From AP-15 sp963832875 (GTDB lineage Bacteria; Pseudomonadota; Alphaproteobacteria; ATCC43930; CGMCC-115725): a stretch of DNA of 64,000 bases. Shown here piece by piece: positions 24,465 through 35,595 of the stretch. Location of the stretch: NCBI GenBank assembly GCA_963832875.1, contig CAWHWB010000007.1, forward strand, positions 682,001-746,000. The letters run 5' to 3'. Positions within the stretch are counted from its first letter, which is position 1. Each line of letters starts with the position of its first letter. Position numbers and translations under genes: made by a program. The notes beneath the pieces were generated by a model. That model was given only the letters and a program-made list of their open reading frames with translations. It was not told the origin of the DNA and did not search any database.

Positions 24465-25826
24465 ATGGCGCAAGCGCCTTCGTCGCCGATCGAGACCGCT
24501 CTGGAGAACCAGCGGATCGGGGCCGTGCAGATCCGTGTTTTGGCGATCTGCACCTTGATCCAGATGTGCGACGGCTATGACGTCAACTCGATCGGATGGT
24601 CGGTGCCGTCGCTGATGCATACATGGCATCTGCCGCCGCCGGCGTTCACGGTCGCATTCCTGTGGTCCAGCATCGGCATCCTGGTCGGCGCCCTGTGCTC
24701 GGGGCCGATCGGCGACCGCTTCGGCCGGCGGCCGCTGCTGCTGGCCAGCATCGCGATTTTTGGTCTGGCTTCTCTGGCGAGTGCCTTTGTCGGCTCGCTC
24801 GGAATGTTGACTGTGCTTCGCTTCTTCACCGGGCTTGGGATCGGCGGCGCGTTTCCAGGAGCAGCCACGCTCAGCGGTGATTACGCGCCAAAGCGATTGC
24901 GGGCGACGCTGATCATGGCGAGCTTTACCGGCGCGCCGATCGGCGGCTTTGTCGGCGCCCAGGTCGTGGCGCTGCTGCTGCACCAGCATTTTAATTGGCC
25001 CGTTATCTTTTTGATCGGCGGAGGCTTTCCGCTGGTATTGCTCGTGGTCATGGCGCTGGGGCTGCCGGAATCGCCCCGATTTCTGGCGGCCAGAGCGAAT
25101 TTGACATCGCGCGACCGGGCCTTGCTGCAGCGGTTAGACATCGTCCCCGAACCCGCCGGCCGGCACGGTCTCGACCTCGCCCACGGCAACCCGATCAAGA
25201 TGCTGTTTGGCGAAGGCTATGCACTGCAGACCATCCTGTTGTGGATCATCTTTTTCAGCAGCCTGTTGAACCTGTTCTTGTTCGTGTTCTGGATGCCGAC
25301 CGTGTTCCACCTGATCGGCATGACCCCGGGACAGGCGGTGTTCGCCTCGAGCTTCCGGGATTTCGGCGCGATCTTCGCGGTCCTCTATCTCGGGCTGGCG
25401 ATCGACAAGATCGGCCCGGAACGGTCGCTTACCTTTCACTACGCGGCGGGGGCCGTGTTCATCGGGCTGATCGCCCTGGTCGCGATGCCCTACGCGCTGC
25501 TGCTGGCGGTGACCTTCTTTGCCGGGGTGACGATCATCGGCAGCCAGACCGGCGCCAACGCCGCCTGCGGCGCGCTCTATCCGGCCCGGATGCGCACCAG
25601 CGGGCTCGGCTGGGCGCTCGGCATCGGCCGGCTCGGCGGCATCGCCGCCCCGGCGCTTGGCGGCTATCTCTTGTCGCGCGGCCTGCCGCCGACGCAGATC
25701 TTCCTCAGCGCCTGCTTGTTCGCGATCGTGGCCGCGGTGGCGACGGCGCTGCTGGCGCTGCGCGGCCGCCGCACCGAGCCGCTCGGGAACCAGACCGCTT
25801 CAGCCTCCGCTGGTCCCGCTCAATAG
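24465..25826 (+). CDS. MFS transporter, aromatic acid:H+ symporter type
   Basis: 453 residues with twelve predictable membrane segments. The motif QMCDGYDVNSIGWSVPSL in the first segment and GDRFGRRPLL in the loop after TM2 match the PcaK/AAHS aromatic-acid transporter group; the conserved Asp of DGYD is essential in that group. It probably imports a hydroxylated or carboxylated aromatic compound with protons. Start ATG 24465 follows GGAG. It diverges from the HpaB-type gene with about 140 bases between the starts, and its 3' end overlaps the convergent enzyme gene by seven bases. Confidence 0.85.
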   Translation: MAQAPSSPIETALENQRIGAVQIRVLAICTLIQMCDGYDVNSIGWSVPSLMHTWHLPPPAFTVAFLWSSIGILVGALCSGPIGDRFGRRPLLLASIAIFGLASLASAFVGSLGMLTVLRFFTGLGIGGAFPGAATLSGDYAPKRLRATLIMASFTGAPIGGFVGAQVVALLLHQHFNWPVIFLIGGGFPLVLLVVMALGLPESPRFLAARANLTSRDRALLQRLDIVPEPAGRHGLDLAHGNPIKMLFGEGYALQTILLWIIFFSSLLNLFLFVFWMPTVFHLIGMTPGQAVFASSFRDFGAIFAVLYLGLAIDKIGPERSLTFHYAAGAVFIGLIALVAMPYALLLAVTFFAGVTIIGSQTGANAACGALYPARMRTSGLGWALGIGRLGGIAAPALGGYLLSRGLPPTQIFLSACLFAIVAAVATALLALRGRRTEPLGNQTASASAGPAQ

Positions 25827-26944
25827 ACTGCGCCCCGGGCGGTGATCGGCCAGATCGCCTCGACGCGGTTGCCGCGCACGCCGACATACCAGTCATAGAG
25901 GTTGACGGTCGGGTCGCAATGGCCGGGGACGAGGCGGATCTTGTCGCCGATCCGCAGGCGGTTGGTGGCGGCGGTGACGGCGAGTCGGCCGTGCTCGTCA
26001 GAGGCGCGCTCATAACTCGCAGCGGGTTCGTCCCAAACCAGCGGCGGACCCGAATCGAAGGCCAGCGCCTTCAGCCCGGCGTCGAGGATTGCGCGCTCCT
26101 CGGTCGGCCGGCTCATCACCGTCGCCCACACGAAGAGACTCGGCTCGAAATGGCTGACCGGCGCGCCGTCGCGGTCGAGATTGCGGCCATAATCGGCGTC
26201 CATAAAGATATAAGAGCCGCATTGCAGCTCGGTATAGACGCCGCTCGCGGCTTCGAACTCGAAGCTACCGGTGCCGGCTCCGGTCACGACCGGGCAGGGG
26301 ATGCCGTTTCGCGCCAGGAGGTCTCGGGTGCCGCCGGCCTTGTCGGCGGCCTGGTCGATCGCCCGGCGCCGTTCTTCCCATTGGCGCAGGTGCTGCGCCG
26401 AGCCGTGATAGGCCTGTAGCCCGGCAAAGACGAGGTGCGGCGCGTCGGCAACCCGCCGTGCCAGATCGAGCGCCGGCTCGCCCGGCTCGACCCCGCAGCG
26501 GTTGCCGCCCATATTGACCTCGACATAGACCGGTAGCGTCACCCCGGCCTCGGCCGCGGCGGCTTCGAGTGCTCCGACCTGGCCGGCGTCGTCGGCGCAC
26601 ACCCCGATCCGGGCGACCGAGGCGAGCGCCATCAGCCGGCGCAATTTCTGCCGGCCGACGATCTCGTTGGTGACCAGCACGTCCGGCACCCCGCCATAGA
26701 CCATCGCTTCGGCCTCGCCGACCTTTTGGACGCAGACGCCGATCGCCCCCTGCGCCATCTGCTGCAGCGCGATGACCGGGCATTTATGGGTCTTGGCGTG
26801 CGGACGAAGCCTGACCGCGCGGCCGGCAATCGCTTCGGGCAGTCTCCGCAGGTTACGCGCAAAGGCATCGAGATCGACGACCAGAGCGGGGGTGTCGACC
26901 TCGTCGAGCGGCATGCCGATCTCGGCGGGAGGGCGGGTCGTCAT
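25820..26944 (-). CDS. D-threonine-aldolase-like PLP enzyme (alanine racemase N-terminal fold)
   Basis: 374 residues. The fold-III PLP-binding Lys lies in LRPHAKTHKCP near residue 50, and the C-terminal metal-binding His/Cys pair of the family is represented by LVPGHCDPTVNLYDW. This DSD1 family includes D-threonine aldolase, D-serine dehydratase and D-3-hydroxyaspartate dehydratase, which need a divalent metal near PLP. Which reaction is catalysed cannot be told. It converges with and overlaps the MFS gene, so the two are not co-transcribed. Confidence 0.85.
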   Translation of the reverse strand: MTTRPPAEIGMPLDEVDTPALVVDLDAFARNLRRLPEAIAGRAVRLRPHAKTHKCPVIALQQMAQGAIGVCVQKVGEAEAMVYGGVPDVLVTNEIVGRQKLRRLMALASVARIGVCADDAGQVGALEAAAAEAGVTLPVYVEVNMGGNRCGVEPGEPALDLARRVADAPHLVFAGLQAYHGSAQHLRQWEERRRAIDQAADKAGGTRDLLARNGIPCPVVTGAGTGSFEFEAASGVYTELQCGSYIFMDADYGRNLDRDGAPVSHFEPSLFVWATVMSRPTEERAILDAGLKALAFDSGPPLVWDEPAASYERASDEHGRLAVTAATNRLRIGDKIRLVPGHCDPTVNLYDWYVGVRGNRVEAIWPITARGAVY

Positions 26945-27252
26945 CGCATCGGCCTTTCTGGGACAACGAAGCGCCGATCAGGCTCGCGCAGGCGGCGCGC
27001 AAATGCAACATCCCGGCGCCGCCCATCAGTTGGGTTTGTCCTGGGCCCTCCTCGCCGGATGCCGCCCCGAGGAGTGCAGTGCAGCAACGGCCGCAGCAAT
27101 CTTGACCGCGGTCATGCTGCATTGCATCATAGTCGATCGGCGATCGAAAAACTCGCTGCTGTCGAAACGGGAGGGCGCTCGAAGGCGGTTTTGGAGGCCG
27201 GCAAAGCCCGAACGCCGCCGGCGGCGGTCCCGTGAAGCAGGAGATGTCTGCG
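26945..27252. other. Promoter region of malate synthase
   Basis: 308 bases between divergent genes. No gene is visible. A possible -35 element TTGACC near 27102 has no good -10 partner at the standard distance. The perfect palindrome CGCCGCCGGCGGCG just upstream of 27232 could affect the leader. Nothing else is recognisable. Confidence 0.3.
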
Positions 27253-28866
27253 ATGGCCGAAACCACCGAGTGCCCTGAAGGCGCCGTCGTTTGCGGAGCG
27301 ATGAAGCCGGGTTACGAGAAAGTTCTGACCCCCGAGGCGATCGGCTTTCTCGCCGGGCTCGAGCGCAAATTCGGCGCCGAGCGCCGCCGTCTGCTCGATC
27401 GCCGCACCGAGACCCAGCGCCGGCTTGACGCCGGCTGGAAGCCCGATTTCCTGGCCGAGACCCAGGCGATCCGCGACGGCGATTGGCGGGTGGCGCCGAT
27501 CCCGCGCGACCTCGCCGACCGCCGCACCGAGATCACCGGCCCGGTCGACCGCAAGATGGTGATCAACGCATTGAATTGCGGTGCCAACGTCTACATGGCC
27601 GATTTCGAGGACGCGAGCACGCCGTCCTGGGACAATTTGCTCGAGGGCCAGGGGAATTTGATGGGTGCGGTGCGCCGGGACATCACCTTCGACGACCCCG
27701 AAACCGGCCGCCATTATTCGCTCAACGGCAATACCGCTGTTCTGTTCGTGCGCCCGCGCGGCTGGCATCTGCCCGAAAAGCACCTGCTGGTCGATGGCGA
27801 ATCGATGTCGGGCGCGCTGTTCGATTTCGGGCTGTTCTTCTTCCACAACGCCAGGGAATTGGTGGCTGGCGGCACCGGACCCTATTTCTACTTACCGAAA
27901 ATCGAAAATCATCTCGAAGCGCGGCTGTGGAACGATGTGTTCGTGCACGCGCAGGCGGCGCTGGGCCTGCCCAAAGGCACGATTCGCGCGACCGTGCTGA
28001 TCGAAACGATCATGGCGGCTTTCGAGATGGACGAGATCCTCCATGAATTGCGCGACCATTCGGCCGGGCTGAATTGCGGGCGCTGGGACTACATCTATAG
28101 CTACATCAAAAAGTTCGCCGAAGACCCGGCTTGCGTCATGCCCGACCGTGCGCAGGTGACGATGACCAGCCGCTTTCTGCGCAGCTACAGCCTGTTGCTG
28201 ATCAGGACCTGCCACCGGCGCGAGATTCACGCGATGGGCGGGATGGCGGCGCAGATCCCGATCCGCGACGACCCCGCAGCCAACGAGGCGGCGATGGAAA
28301 AGGTGCGGGCCGACAAGCGTCGCGAAGCGGCAGACGGGCATGACGGCACCTGGGTCGCCCATCCGGGGCTAGTCCCGATCGCCAAGGAAATGTTCGACCG
28401 CGAGATGCCGCAGCCGAACCAGATCGCCCGCAAACGTCAGGACGTGCATGTCGCCGCCGCCGACCTGTTGGCGGTGCCGCAGGGGACGATCACCGAGGCG
28501 GGGTTGCGCCAGAACCTGAATGTCGGGATCGGCTATATCGAGGCCTGGCTGCGCGGCACCGGCTGCGTGCCGCTGCACCATCTGATGGAGGACGCGGCCA
28601 CCGCCGAGATCAGCCGCGCCCAATTGTGGCAATGGGTCCGGCACGGCGCCCGGCTCGACGACGGTCGCAGCATCGACGCGGCATTGTGCCGCACGGTGCT
28701 GGACGAAGAACTGGGACGGCTGCGCGAGGCGGCCGGCAACGCGGCGTACCGGCGCGACCGCTACGAGGACGCGGCGCGGCTGTTCCGCGAACTGATCGAG
28801 GCGCCCGCCTTCCCCGAATTCCTGACCCTACCCGCCTATGACCTGATCGTCGCCGACGGCGCGTAG
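27253..28866 (+). CDS. aceB: Malate synthase A
   Basis: 537 residues. It condenses glyoxylate and acetyl-CoA to malate in the glyoxylate cycle, allowing growth on two-carbon units and fatty acids, consistent with the acyl-CoA enzymes nearby. Diagnostic parts are NCGANVYMADFEDASTP, ATVLIETIMAAFEMDEILHE (substrate-binding Glu), LNCGRWDYIYSYIK, and the C-terminal WQWVRHGARLDDG. The size and motifs are those of the A isoform, not the ~720-residue G form. The start ATG 27253 is preferred because GCAGGAG lies nine bases upstream; a GTG at 27232 and an ATG at 27244 are alternatives. No isocitrate lyase gene is in the window. Confidence 0.95.
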   Translation: MAETTECPEGAVVCGAMKPGYEKVLTPEAIGFLAGLERKFGAERRRLLDRRTETQRRLDAGWKPDFLAETQAIRDGDWRVAPIPRDLADRRTEITGPVDRKMVINALNCGANVYMADFEDASTPSWDNLLEGQGNLMGAVRRDITFDDPETGRHYSLNGNTAVLFVRPRGWHLPEKHLLVDGESMSGALFDFGLFFFHNARELVAGGTGPYFYLPKIENHLEARLWNDVFVHAQAALGLPKGTIRATVLIETIMAAFEMDEILHELRDHSAGLNCGRWDYIYSYIKKFAEDPACVMPDRAQVTMTSRFLRSYSLLLIRTCHRREIHAMGGMAAQIPIRDDPAANEAAMEKVRADKRREAADGHDGTWVAHPGLVPIAKEMFDREMPQPNQIARKRQDVHVAAADLLAVPQGTITEAGLRQNLNVGIGYIEAWLRGTGCVPLHHLMEDAATAEISRAQLWQWVRHGARLDDGRSIDAALCRTVLDEELGRLREAAGNAAYRRDRYEDAARLFRELIEAPAFPEFLTLPAYDLIVADGA

Positions 28867-28936
28867 CCCGGCATGCACCAACCTCTCGTCAGGGCGAACG
28901 TCATCGGATTGGCGAACGCCACCGGATGGGCGAAGC

Positions 28937-29641
28937 TCAGCTGGCGCGGGCCGTGGTGCCGGTCAGCATGTCGGCTTTGCGGTTGAGCGCCGCGATCAGG
29001 CCGTCGACCCCCTGATTCCTCAAAATGTCCGCGAATTCGGAGCGATGGGTCGCCACCTCACTGATTGTGCCGTCGAGATAGATGTCGGCGATCAGCCAGC
29101 TGCCGCCATCCTGCCGCATCAGATAGTCGACCTCCACCGGGTCGCCGTCGGCTTTGATGATCTGGCTGGTGACGATGAGCCCATAGGGATTCTGCCGCTC
29201 GCCGGTCACATCCAGCCTTTGTCCGTGGTAGCTGTCGAAGCGTTCGGCGTAAACCGCTGAAATATAGCGCCCATAGCTCTCGGTCACCTGCTGCTGCTGG
29301 GCCAGGGTCAACCCCGCCCAACCGGGGCCGAATGCCAAGCGGGCCATGAACGGCAGGTCGAAGCTGCGGCGGATGACCGGAGCCAGCTGCGTATAGCGTC
29401 CGCTGCCGCCCAGCATCGAGCCGTTTTTCATCGTGCTGAGCAAGTTGGCGTAGAGGTCCTGCACGGTGGCGCCGCCGCTCGACGCGTGCGCCGGACCCTG
29501 ATAGGCGACAGCGGCGAGGGCCAGCATCGCGGCAAAACCGACAGCCTTTCGTCCGACAGCCTTTCGCCCGACATTCTTTAACCCCGGGGCGCTCGTCGTC
29601 GCCGGCCGCGCAGCCGGAAGGGCTTTCGCTAAAATGGCCAT
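28937..29641 (-). CDS. MlaC/HpnM-type periplasmic phospholipid-binding protein
   Basis: 234 residues with a long N-region, a hydrophobic segment (FAAMLALAAVAYQ) and a signal cleavage site after GPAHA. The mature domain (YTQLAPVIRRSFDLPFMARLAFG, then YGRYISAVYAERFDSYHGQ) is the Tol-tolerance/MlaC family that carries phospholipids or, as HpnM, takes part in hopanoid trafficking. No mla operon is present. The N-region holds an in-frame tandem 15-bp duplication (29540-29569) giving RKAVGRKAVG, which is polymorphism-prone. Assigned by family only. Confidence 0.8.
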   Translation of the reverse strand: MAILAKALPAARPATTSAPGLKNVGRKAVGRKAVGFAAMLALAAVAYQGPAHASSGGATVQDLYANLLSTMKNGSMLGGSGRYTQLAPVIRRSFDLPFMARLAFGPGWAGLTLAQQQQVTESYGRYISAVYAERFDSYHGQRLDVTGERQNPYGLIVTSQIIKADGDPVEVDYLMRQDGGSWLIADIYLDGTISEVATHRSEFADILRNQGVDGLIAALNRKADMLTGTTARAS

Positions 29642-29907
29642 GACTTGTCTCTTTGACTCCTGTCTCCCGCCCGTCTAGGTACGCGCGGCCTTGCGACATT
29701 CAAGTGCATGGCTGCGCTGCGGCCGGATCATCGAAATGCCCCGAGGGGCGGCCTTGCACACGGCGCGCCGCGCACCATGCGAGCGTCTGGGGTTGCCTTG
29801 CAGCGCTCCGGCGCTCGCTCGACGTCGACCCGACCTGGGCCGCGACCCTGGTCGGAGCCACGGCGTGACACGCATCTGCCGCTCAGGCTCGCAAATAATG
29901 GTGCGGC

Positions 29908-31182
29908 ATGCAATCCCCCTTTGACTTGTTGGCGTTGCTTTTGGTGCTGGCCGCTATCTTCGGTTACGCAAATCATCGGATTTTCGGCTTGCCGTTGACG
30001 GTCGGTCTGCTGTTGCTCGCCTTGCTGAGCGCGGTCATATTGATCGCCGTCGGCACCGCGTTGCCGCAGCTCGGGCTCAAGCTCGCGCTGCGCAGCCTGC
30101 TCGCCAGCGTCAATCTGCCGGTGGCGCTGCTCAACGGCTTTCTGAGTTTTCTGTTGTTCGCCGGGGCGCTGGAGGTCGATTTCGCCGAACTGGTCGCGCG
30201 CAAATGGACGGTGCTGGTGCTGGCCATTTTCGGCACCTTGCTGTCGACGGCGCTGATCGCTGGCGCGCTATCGGGGGTATCGGCGATGCTGGGGATCGGC
30301 ATCCCGCTCGCCTGGTGCTTGGTGTTCGGCGCGCTGATTTCGCCGACCGACCCGGTCGCGGTGCTGCTGGTTTTGCGACGCGTCGGCATCCCGCAATATC
30401 TGCAGGCGATCATCGCGGGCGAGAGCTTGTTCAACGACGGCATCGCGGTCGTCTTGTTTGCCCTGCTGTTGTCGTTGGCGACCGGCGGCGGCGAGGCCCA
30501 CGGCCCGCTGGCGATCGCCGGCGACTTTCTGCGCTCGGCGGTCGGCGGCGGCGTCCTCGGCCTCGTGCTCGGCTATGCCGCGTTTGTGCTGCTCCGCGGA
30601 GTCGACGATTACAATGTCGAGCTGATTATTTCGCTGGCGCTGGTCACCGGCACCTACAGCCTCGCCGGCATGCTCGAGGTCTCGGGCCCGGTCGCCGTCG
30701 TCGTCGCCGGCATCCTGATCGGCAATCAGGGGATGGAGCGGATGAGCGAATTGACCCGTCAGCACCTGAAGACATTCTGGCTGCTGGTCGACGACACGCT
30801 GAACGCCCTCCTGTTCCTGCTGATCGGGCTCGAGATCGCGGCGATCGACCTGGCGGCGCGCGCGCTCGCGGCGACCGCGATGATGATTCCGATCGTGCTT
30901 GCGGCGCGCTGGCTCAGCGTCACCGCGTCGGCCTTGCCTCTCAGTCTTCATCTGCCGAGCCGCTTTGGGTCGTTCCTGGTGCTGACTTGGGGCGGGCTGC
31001 GCGGCGGCATCTCGGTGGCGCTGGCGCTGTCGCTTCCGGCCACCCCTTATAAGGATGCAATGTTGACGATTGCTTACGGGATCGTCGTGTTTACAATCGT
31101 CGTCCAGGGGCTCACGCTCGAATGGGTGGCGCGACGCAGCCTTCCGGCGCCGCCTGCCCCGGTCGCCGCAGAGGAGCTATGA
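29908..31182 (+). CDS. Na+/H+ antiporter of the CPA1 family
   Basis: 424 residues, almost entirely hydrophobic, with twelve or so membrane helices. The family signatures LISPTDPVAVLLVLR and AGESLFNDGIAVVLFALLLS carry the ion-binding ND pair, and LTWGGLRGGISVALALSLP is the conserved Arg-containing helix. It exchanges cytoplasmic Na+ (or K+) for protons in pH and salt control. The start at 29908 has only a weak ribosome site (GTGCGG). The gene is followed after 85 bases by ftsH on the same strand. Confidence 0.9.
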   Translation: MQSPFDLLALLLVLAAIFGYANHRIFGLPLTVGLLLLALLSAVILIAVGTALPQLGLKLALRSLLASVNLPVALLNGFLSFLLFAGALEVDFAELVARKWTVLVLAIFGTLLSTALIAGALSGVSAMLGIGIPLAWCLVFGALISPTDPVAVLLVLRRVGIPQYLQAIIAGESLFNDGIAVVLFALLLSLATGGGEAHGPLAIAGDFLRSAVGGGVLGLVLGYAAFVLLRGVDDYNVELIISLALVTGTYSLAGMLEVSGPVAVVVAGILIGNQGMERMSELTRQHLKTFWLLVDDTLNALLFLLIGLEIAAIDLAARALAATAMMIPIVLAARWLSVTASALPLSLHLPSRFGSFLVLTWGGLRGGISVALALSLPATPYKDAMLTIAYGIVVFTIVVQGLTLEWVARRSLPAPPAPVAAEEL

Positions 31183-31267
31183 TGTCGCCGGCGATGCGGC
31201 CTCGGCGCCCCAATTTGCGCTATAAGGCGGCAACCGTCGCGCAGAGGAACGGCCCGGGACGCTGATC

Positions 31268-33127
<1,860 letters not shown>

Positions 33128-33169
33128 GTGCAGGTTGATTTCGCCGGGCGGGTCGGGCGCGCGGCTCGG

Positions 33170-33508
33170 TTATACCGCGTCCGGCCCTTGCTCGCCGGTG
33201 CGGATGCGGATCGCCTGCTCGATCGGCACCACGAAGATCTTGCCGTCGCCGATCTGGTCGGTGCGCGCGGCGTCCTGGATCGCGTGCACCGCGCGCTCGA
33301 CCAGGGTGTCATCGAGCACCACCTCGATTTTGATCTTGGGTAGAAAGTCGATCACGTATTCCGCGCCGCGATAAACCTCGGTGTGTCCCTTCTGTCGGCC
33401 GAAGCCTTTGACCTCACTGACCGTCATGCCGGTGACGCCGACCTCGTGCAGGGCGTCTTTGACCTCGTCGAGCTTGAACGGCTTGATGATCGCCTCGACC
33501 TTTTTCAT
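33170..33508 (-). CDS. glnB: Nitrogen regulatory protein P-II
   Basis: 112 residues from the ATG at 33508 (MKKVEAIIKPFKLDEVKDAL). The T-loop reads GFGRQKGHTEVYRGAEYVID, with the uridylylated Tyr in RGAEY, and the B/C-loop signature DGKIFVVPIEQAIRIRTGE is intact. It senses ATP/ADP and 2-oxoglutarate and controls the ammonium transporter by plugging it. It is the downstream partner of amtB here, reversing the common glnK-amtB order, so it could equally be named glnK; no direct evidence separates them. A possible sigma-54 site lies just upstream. Confidence 0.95.
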   Translation of the reverse strand: MKKVEAIIKPFKLDEVKDALHEVGVTGMTVSEVKGFGRQKGHTEVYRGAEYVIDFLPKIKIEVVLDDTLVERAVHAIQDAARTDQIGDGKIFVVPIEQAIRIRTGEQGPDAV

Positions 33509-33528
33509 GGCTGCACCATTCTGCATTC

Positions 33529-33544
33529 TGCATGGGATTTGCCC
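33529..33544 (-). promoter_or_regulatory. Candidate sigma-54 promoter upstream of glnB
   Basis: On the minus strand the sequence GGGCAAATCCCATGCA has GG and GC dinucleotides exactly ten bases apart, as in the sigma-54 -24/-12 consensus (TGGCAC, then TTGCA). The predicted transcript start would be only ~10 bases before the ATG at 33508, leaving little room for a ribosome site, which weakens the case. No NtrC-binding palindrome was found. Confidence 0.3.
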
Positions 33545-33666
33545 CAGGCGAACCGTCGCCGGACCGCGTCGGCAAAAGGCGCCTGACCCGCTGGCTTTAC
33601 GGCGGTAGCGCGGGCGAGCGATCTCGAATTTTCAGGCGCTTCCTGCCGGAATGCACCGGACAGGAT

Positions 33667-33691
33667 GGGGCCGGTCGTCGCGACCGGCCCC
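33667..33691 (-). terminator. Hairpin after amtB
   Basis: A perfect 11-bp stem (GGGGCCGGTCG against CGACCGGCCCC) with a TCG loop lies 31 bases downstream of the amtB stop. No T-run follows, so intrinsic termination is uncertain; it may instead be a processing site between amtB and glnB. Confidence 0.5.
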
Positions 33692-33721
33692 TGCACACCG
33701 CCAGATGTGAGTGCCGCTCGC

Positions 33722-35059
33722 CTACTCGGCGACGGCCGGGACCTCCTCTCCGTCACCGAAATTGTAGGCGGTCTCGCCATGGACCGCGTCGTCGCCGACG
33801 CGCAACGTCGCCTCGTCCATCCGCAAGGCCACAAAGATCGAGATCACCTTGAGGATGACGAAGGTGGCAACGATGTTGAGCACGATGATGAAGGCCGCCG
33901 CGTAGACCTGCAGCATGAACTGATGGAAGCTGCCGTAAAACCAGCCGGTTCCGCTCACGCCCGGTGCGTCCTTCTCGGTCCCGATATATTCGATCATATC
34001 GGGATTAGCGAGGATACCGGTCAACAGGCCGCCCATCAAGCCGGCCACACCGTGGGTCGACAGCACGCTCAGCGTGTCGTCGACCTTGGCGAACAGCGCG
34101 GTCTTCTGCACCTTGTTCATAAAGAACCAGGGTATGATGCCGGCGCAGACACCGATGATGATGGCGCCCCAGCCGTTGACGTAGCCGGCCGCCGGTGTGA
34201 TGCCGACCAGGCCTGCGATCATGCCGTTGACCGCGCCGACGACCGACGGCTTGCCGTAGGCCATCGAATCCATCAGCGTCCACACCAAAAGGGCAACGCA
34301 GGTGCACAAATTGGTGTTGAGCACGGCGGCCGAAGCGTCGGCGTTGGCGAAGTAGGGGTCGCCGCCGTTGAAGCCGTTCCAGCCGAGCCACAGGATGCCG
34401 GCGCCGGCCAGCGCCATCAACAGGCTGTTCGGCGGGAAATGGTCGCGATCCTGCGCAATGCGCGGTCCGATCACCGCCGCCGCGACAAAGCCCGAGGTGC
34501 CGGCGGCGAGATGGATCACGTAGCCGCCGGAGAAATCGAGGGCCCCGAGCTGCGCCAGCCAGCCGCCGCCCCAGATGCTGAACGCGCCGACGGTGTAGAC
34601 GAAGGTCATCCACAACGGCACGAAGATGACCCAGGCCTTGAAATTCATCCGCCCGATCAGCGAGCCGGCGAGGATGATCACCGTGATCGCGGCAAAGACG
34701 AACTGGAAGAACATCATCGTCGCCATCGGGAAGGCCAAGGGCGGCATGCCCGACGCGGCGGCCGGGATCGTCGCCTGCCCGGTCAGGAACCCGGCGGAGA
34801 GCGCCGACAGCGGTTTGCCCCAGAACGGAAACCATTGCGGGCCGAACGACATGTTGTAGGCCCATAGCACCCAGACGATCATCACCGCGGCAAAGGCATA
34901 GAGCGCCATGAATGCCGAATTGATCGCCCACTTCCGTTTGACGATGCCTCCGTAGAGGATCACCAGCCCGGGCACGCTTTGCAGGCCGACAAAGGTGGCG
35001 GCGGCCATTTGCCAGGCGTTGGAACCGGTATCTAGCCATTTTGGCGTTGGAACTAACAT
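33722..35059 (-). CDS. amtB: Ammonium transporter
   Basis: 445 residues, eleven or so membrane helices. Conserved parts are VPGLVILYGGIVKRKWA, WGGGWLAQLGALDFSGGYVIHLAAG (with the pore His-type segment), GWNGFNGG and the second pore His in STHGVAGLMGG. It moves ammonia/ammonium across the inner membrane and is gated by P-II. Start ATG 35059 is chosen because AAGAGG lies nine bases upstream; ATG 35083 is the alternative. The P-II gene follows downstream on the same strand. Confidence 0.95.
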   Translation of the reverse strand: MLVPTPKWLDTGSNAWQMAAATFVGLQSVPGLVILYGGIVKRKWAINSAFMALYAFAAVMIVWVLWAYNMSFGPQWFPFWGKPLSALSAGFLTGQATIPAAASGMPPLAFPMATMMFFQFVFAAITVIILAGSLIGRMNFKAWVIFVPLWMTFVYTVGAFSIWGGGWLAQLGALDFSGGYVIHLAAGTSGFVAAAVIGPRIAQDRDHFPPNSLLMALAGAGILWLGWNGFNGGDPYFANADASAAVLNTNLCTCVALLVWTLMDSMAYGKPSVVGAVNGMIAGLVGITPAAGYVNGWGAIIIGVCAGIIPWFFMNKVQKTALFAKVDDTLSVLSTHGVAGLMGGLLTGILANPDMIEYIGTEKDAPGVSGTGWFYGSFHQFMLQVYAAAFIIVLNIVATFVILKVISIFVALRMDEATLRVGDDAVHGETAYNFGDGEEVPAVAE

Positions 35060-35163
35060 CTCTATGCCTCTTACGGTTGTCATCGAACCCGAGCGTTCCC
35101 GCCGGGCCCGTCACTGGCGAATGCGGTAAATGCACCCCTCGGGATCGCGTTGAGGCAAGATCC

Positions 35164-35595
35164 ATGCCTAAATCAAAAACCATCGCCGATGGACGAGGCG
35201 CTCGTTCGATGATGTTCGATTCGGTTGGGTTTGCATCCGCGACCATGCCGCGCGGGCGCCGTGCCGATCGCCGTCGCCGCCGGCGATTGCTACTGTGCGC
35301 GATTGCGGCGGGCGCCCTGTTGCTAGCGTCGGCCGGCGACGGCCGGGCGGCCGGGTCGGGAATTCTTCACCTGCGCTGCACCAATCCGGCGAGCGGGGCC
35401 AGTTGGCCGATCGTCGTCGATCTCGATCACGGCCGCGTCGGTTCGCTCCCGGCGACGATCACCGACAGATCGATCAGCTGGCACGATCCAAAGCAGGGGT
35501 TTTTTGACCTCGAACGGGCGACGGGTAAGCTCCAATTCCGAAACGCGTCGAGCACCGGCGGCTATTTTCTGTATTACACGTGCCGGCCGGAGTAG
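35164..35595 (+). CDS. Exported protein of unknown function
   Basis: 143 residues. From residue ~35 an Arg-rich run (RADRRRRRRLLLCA) leads into a hydrophobic stretch ending in GDGRAAGS, a probable signal or twin-arginine-like sequence. The mature part has two Cys residues near its ends (LHLRCTNP and YYTCRPE) that may form a disulfide. The ATG at 35164 is backed by GAGG ten bases upstream, though ATG 35245 would give a more typical signal peptide. It diverges from amtB. No family is recognised. Confidence 0.55.
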   Translation: MPKSKTIADGRGARSMMFDSVGFASATMPRGRRADRRRRRRLLLCAIAAGALLLASAGDGRAAGSGILHLRCTNPASGASWPIVVDLDHGRVGSLPATITDRSISWHDPKQGFFDLERATGKLQFRNASSTGGYFLYYTCRPE

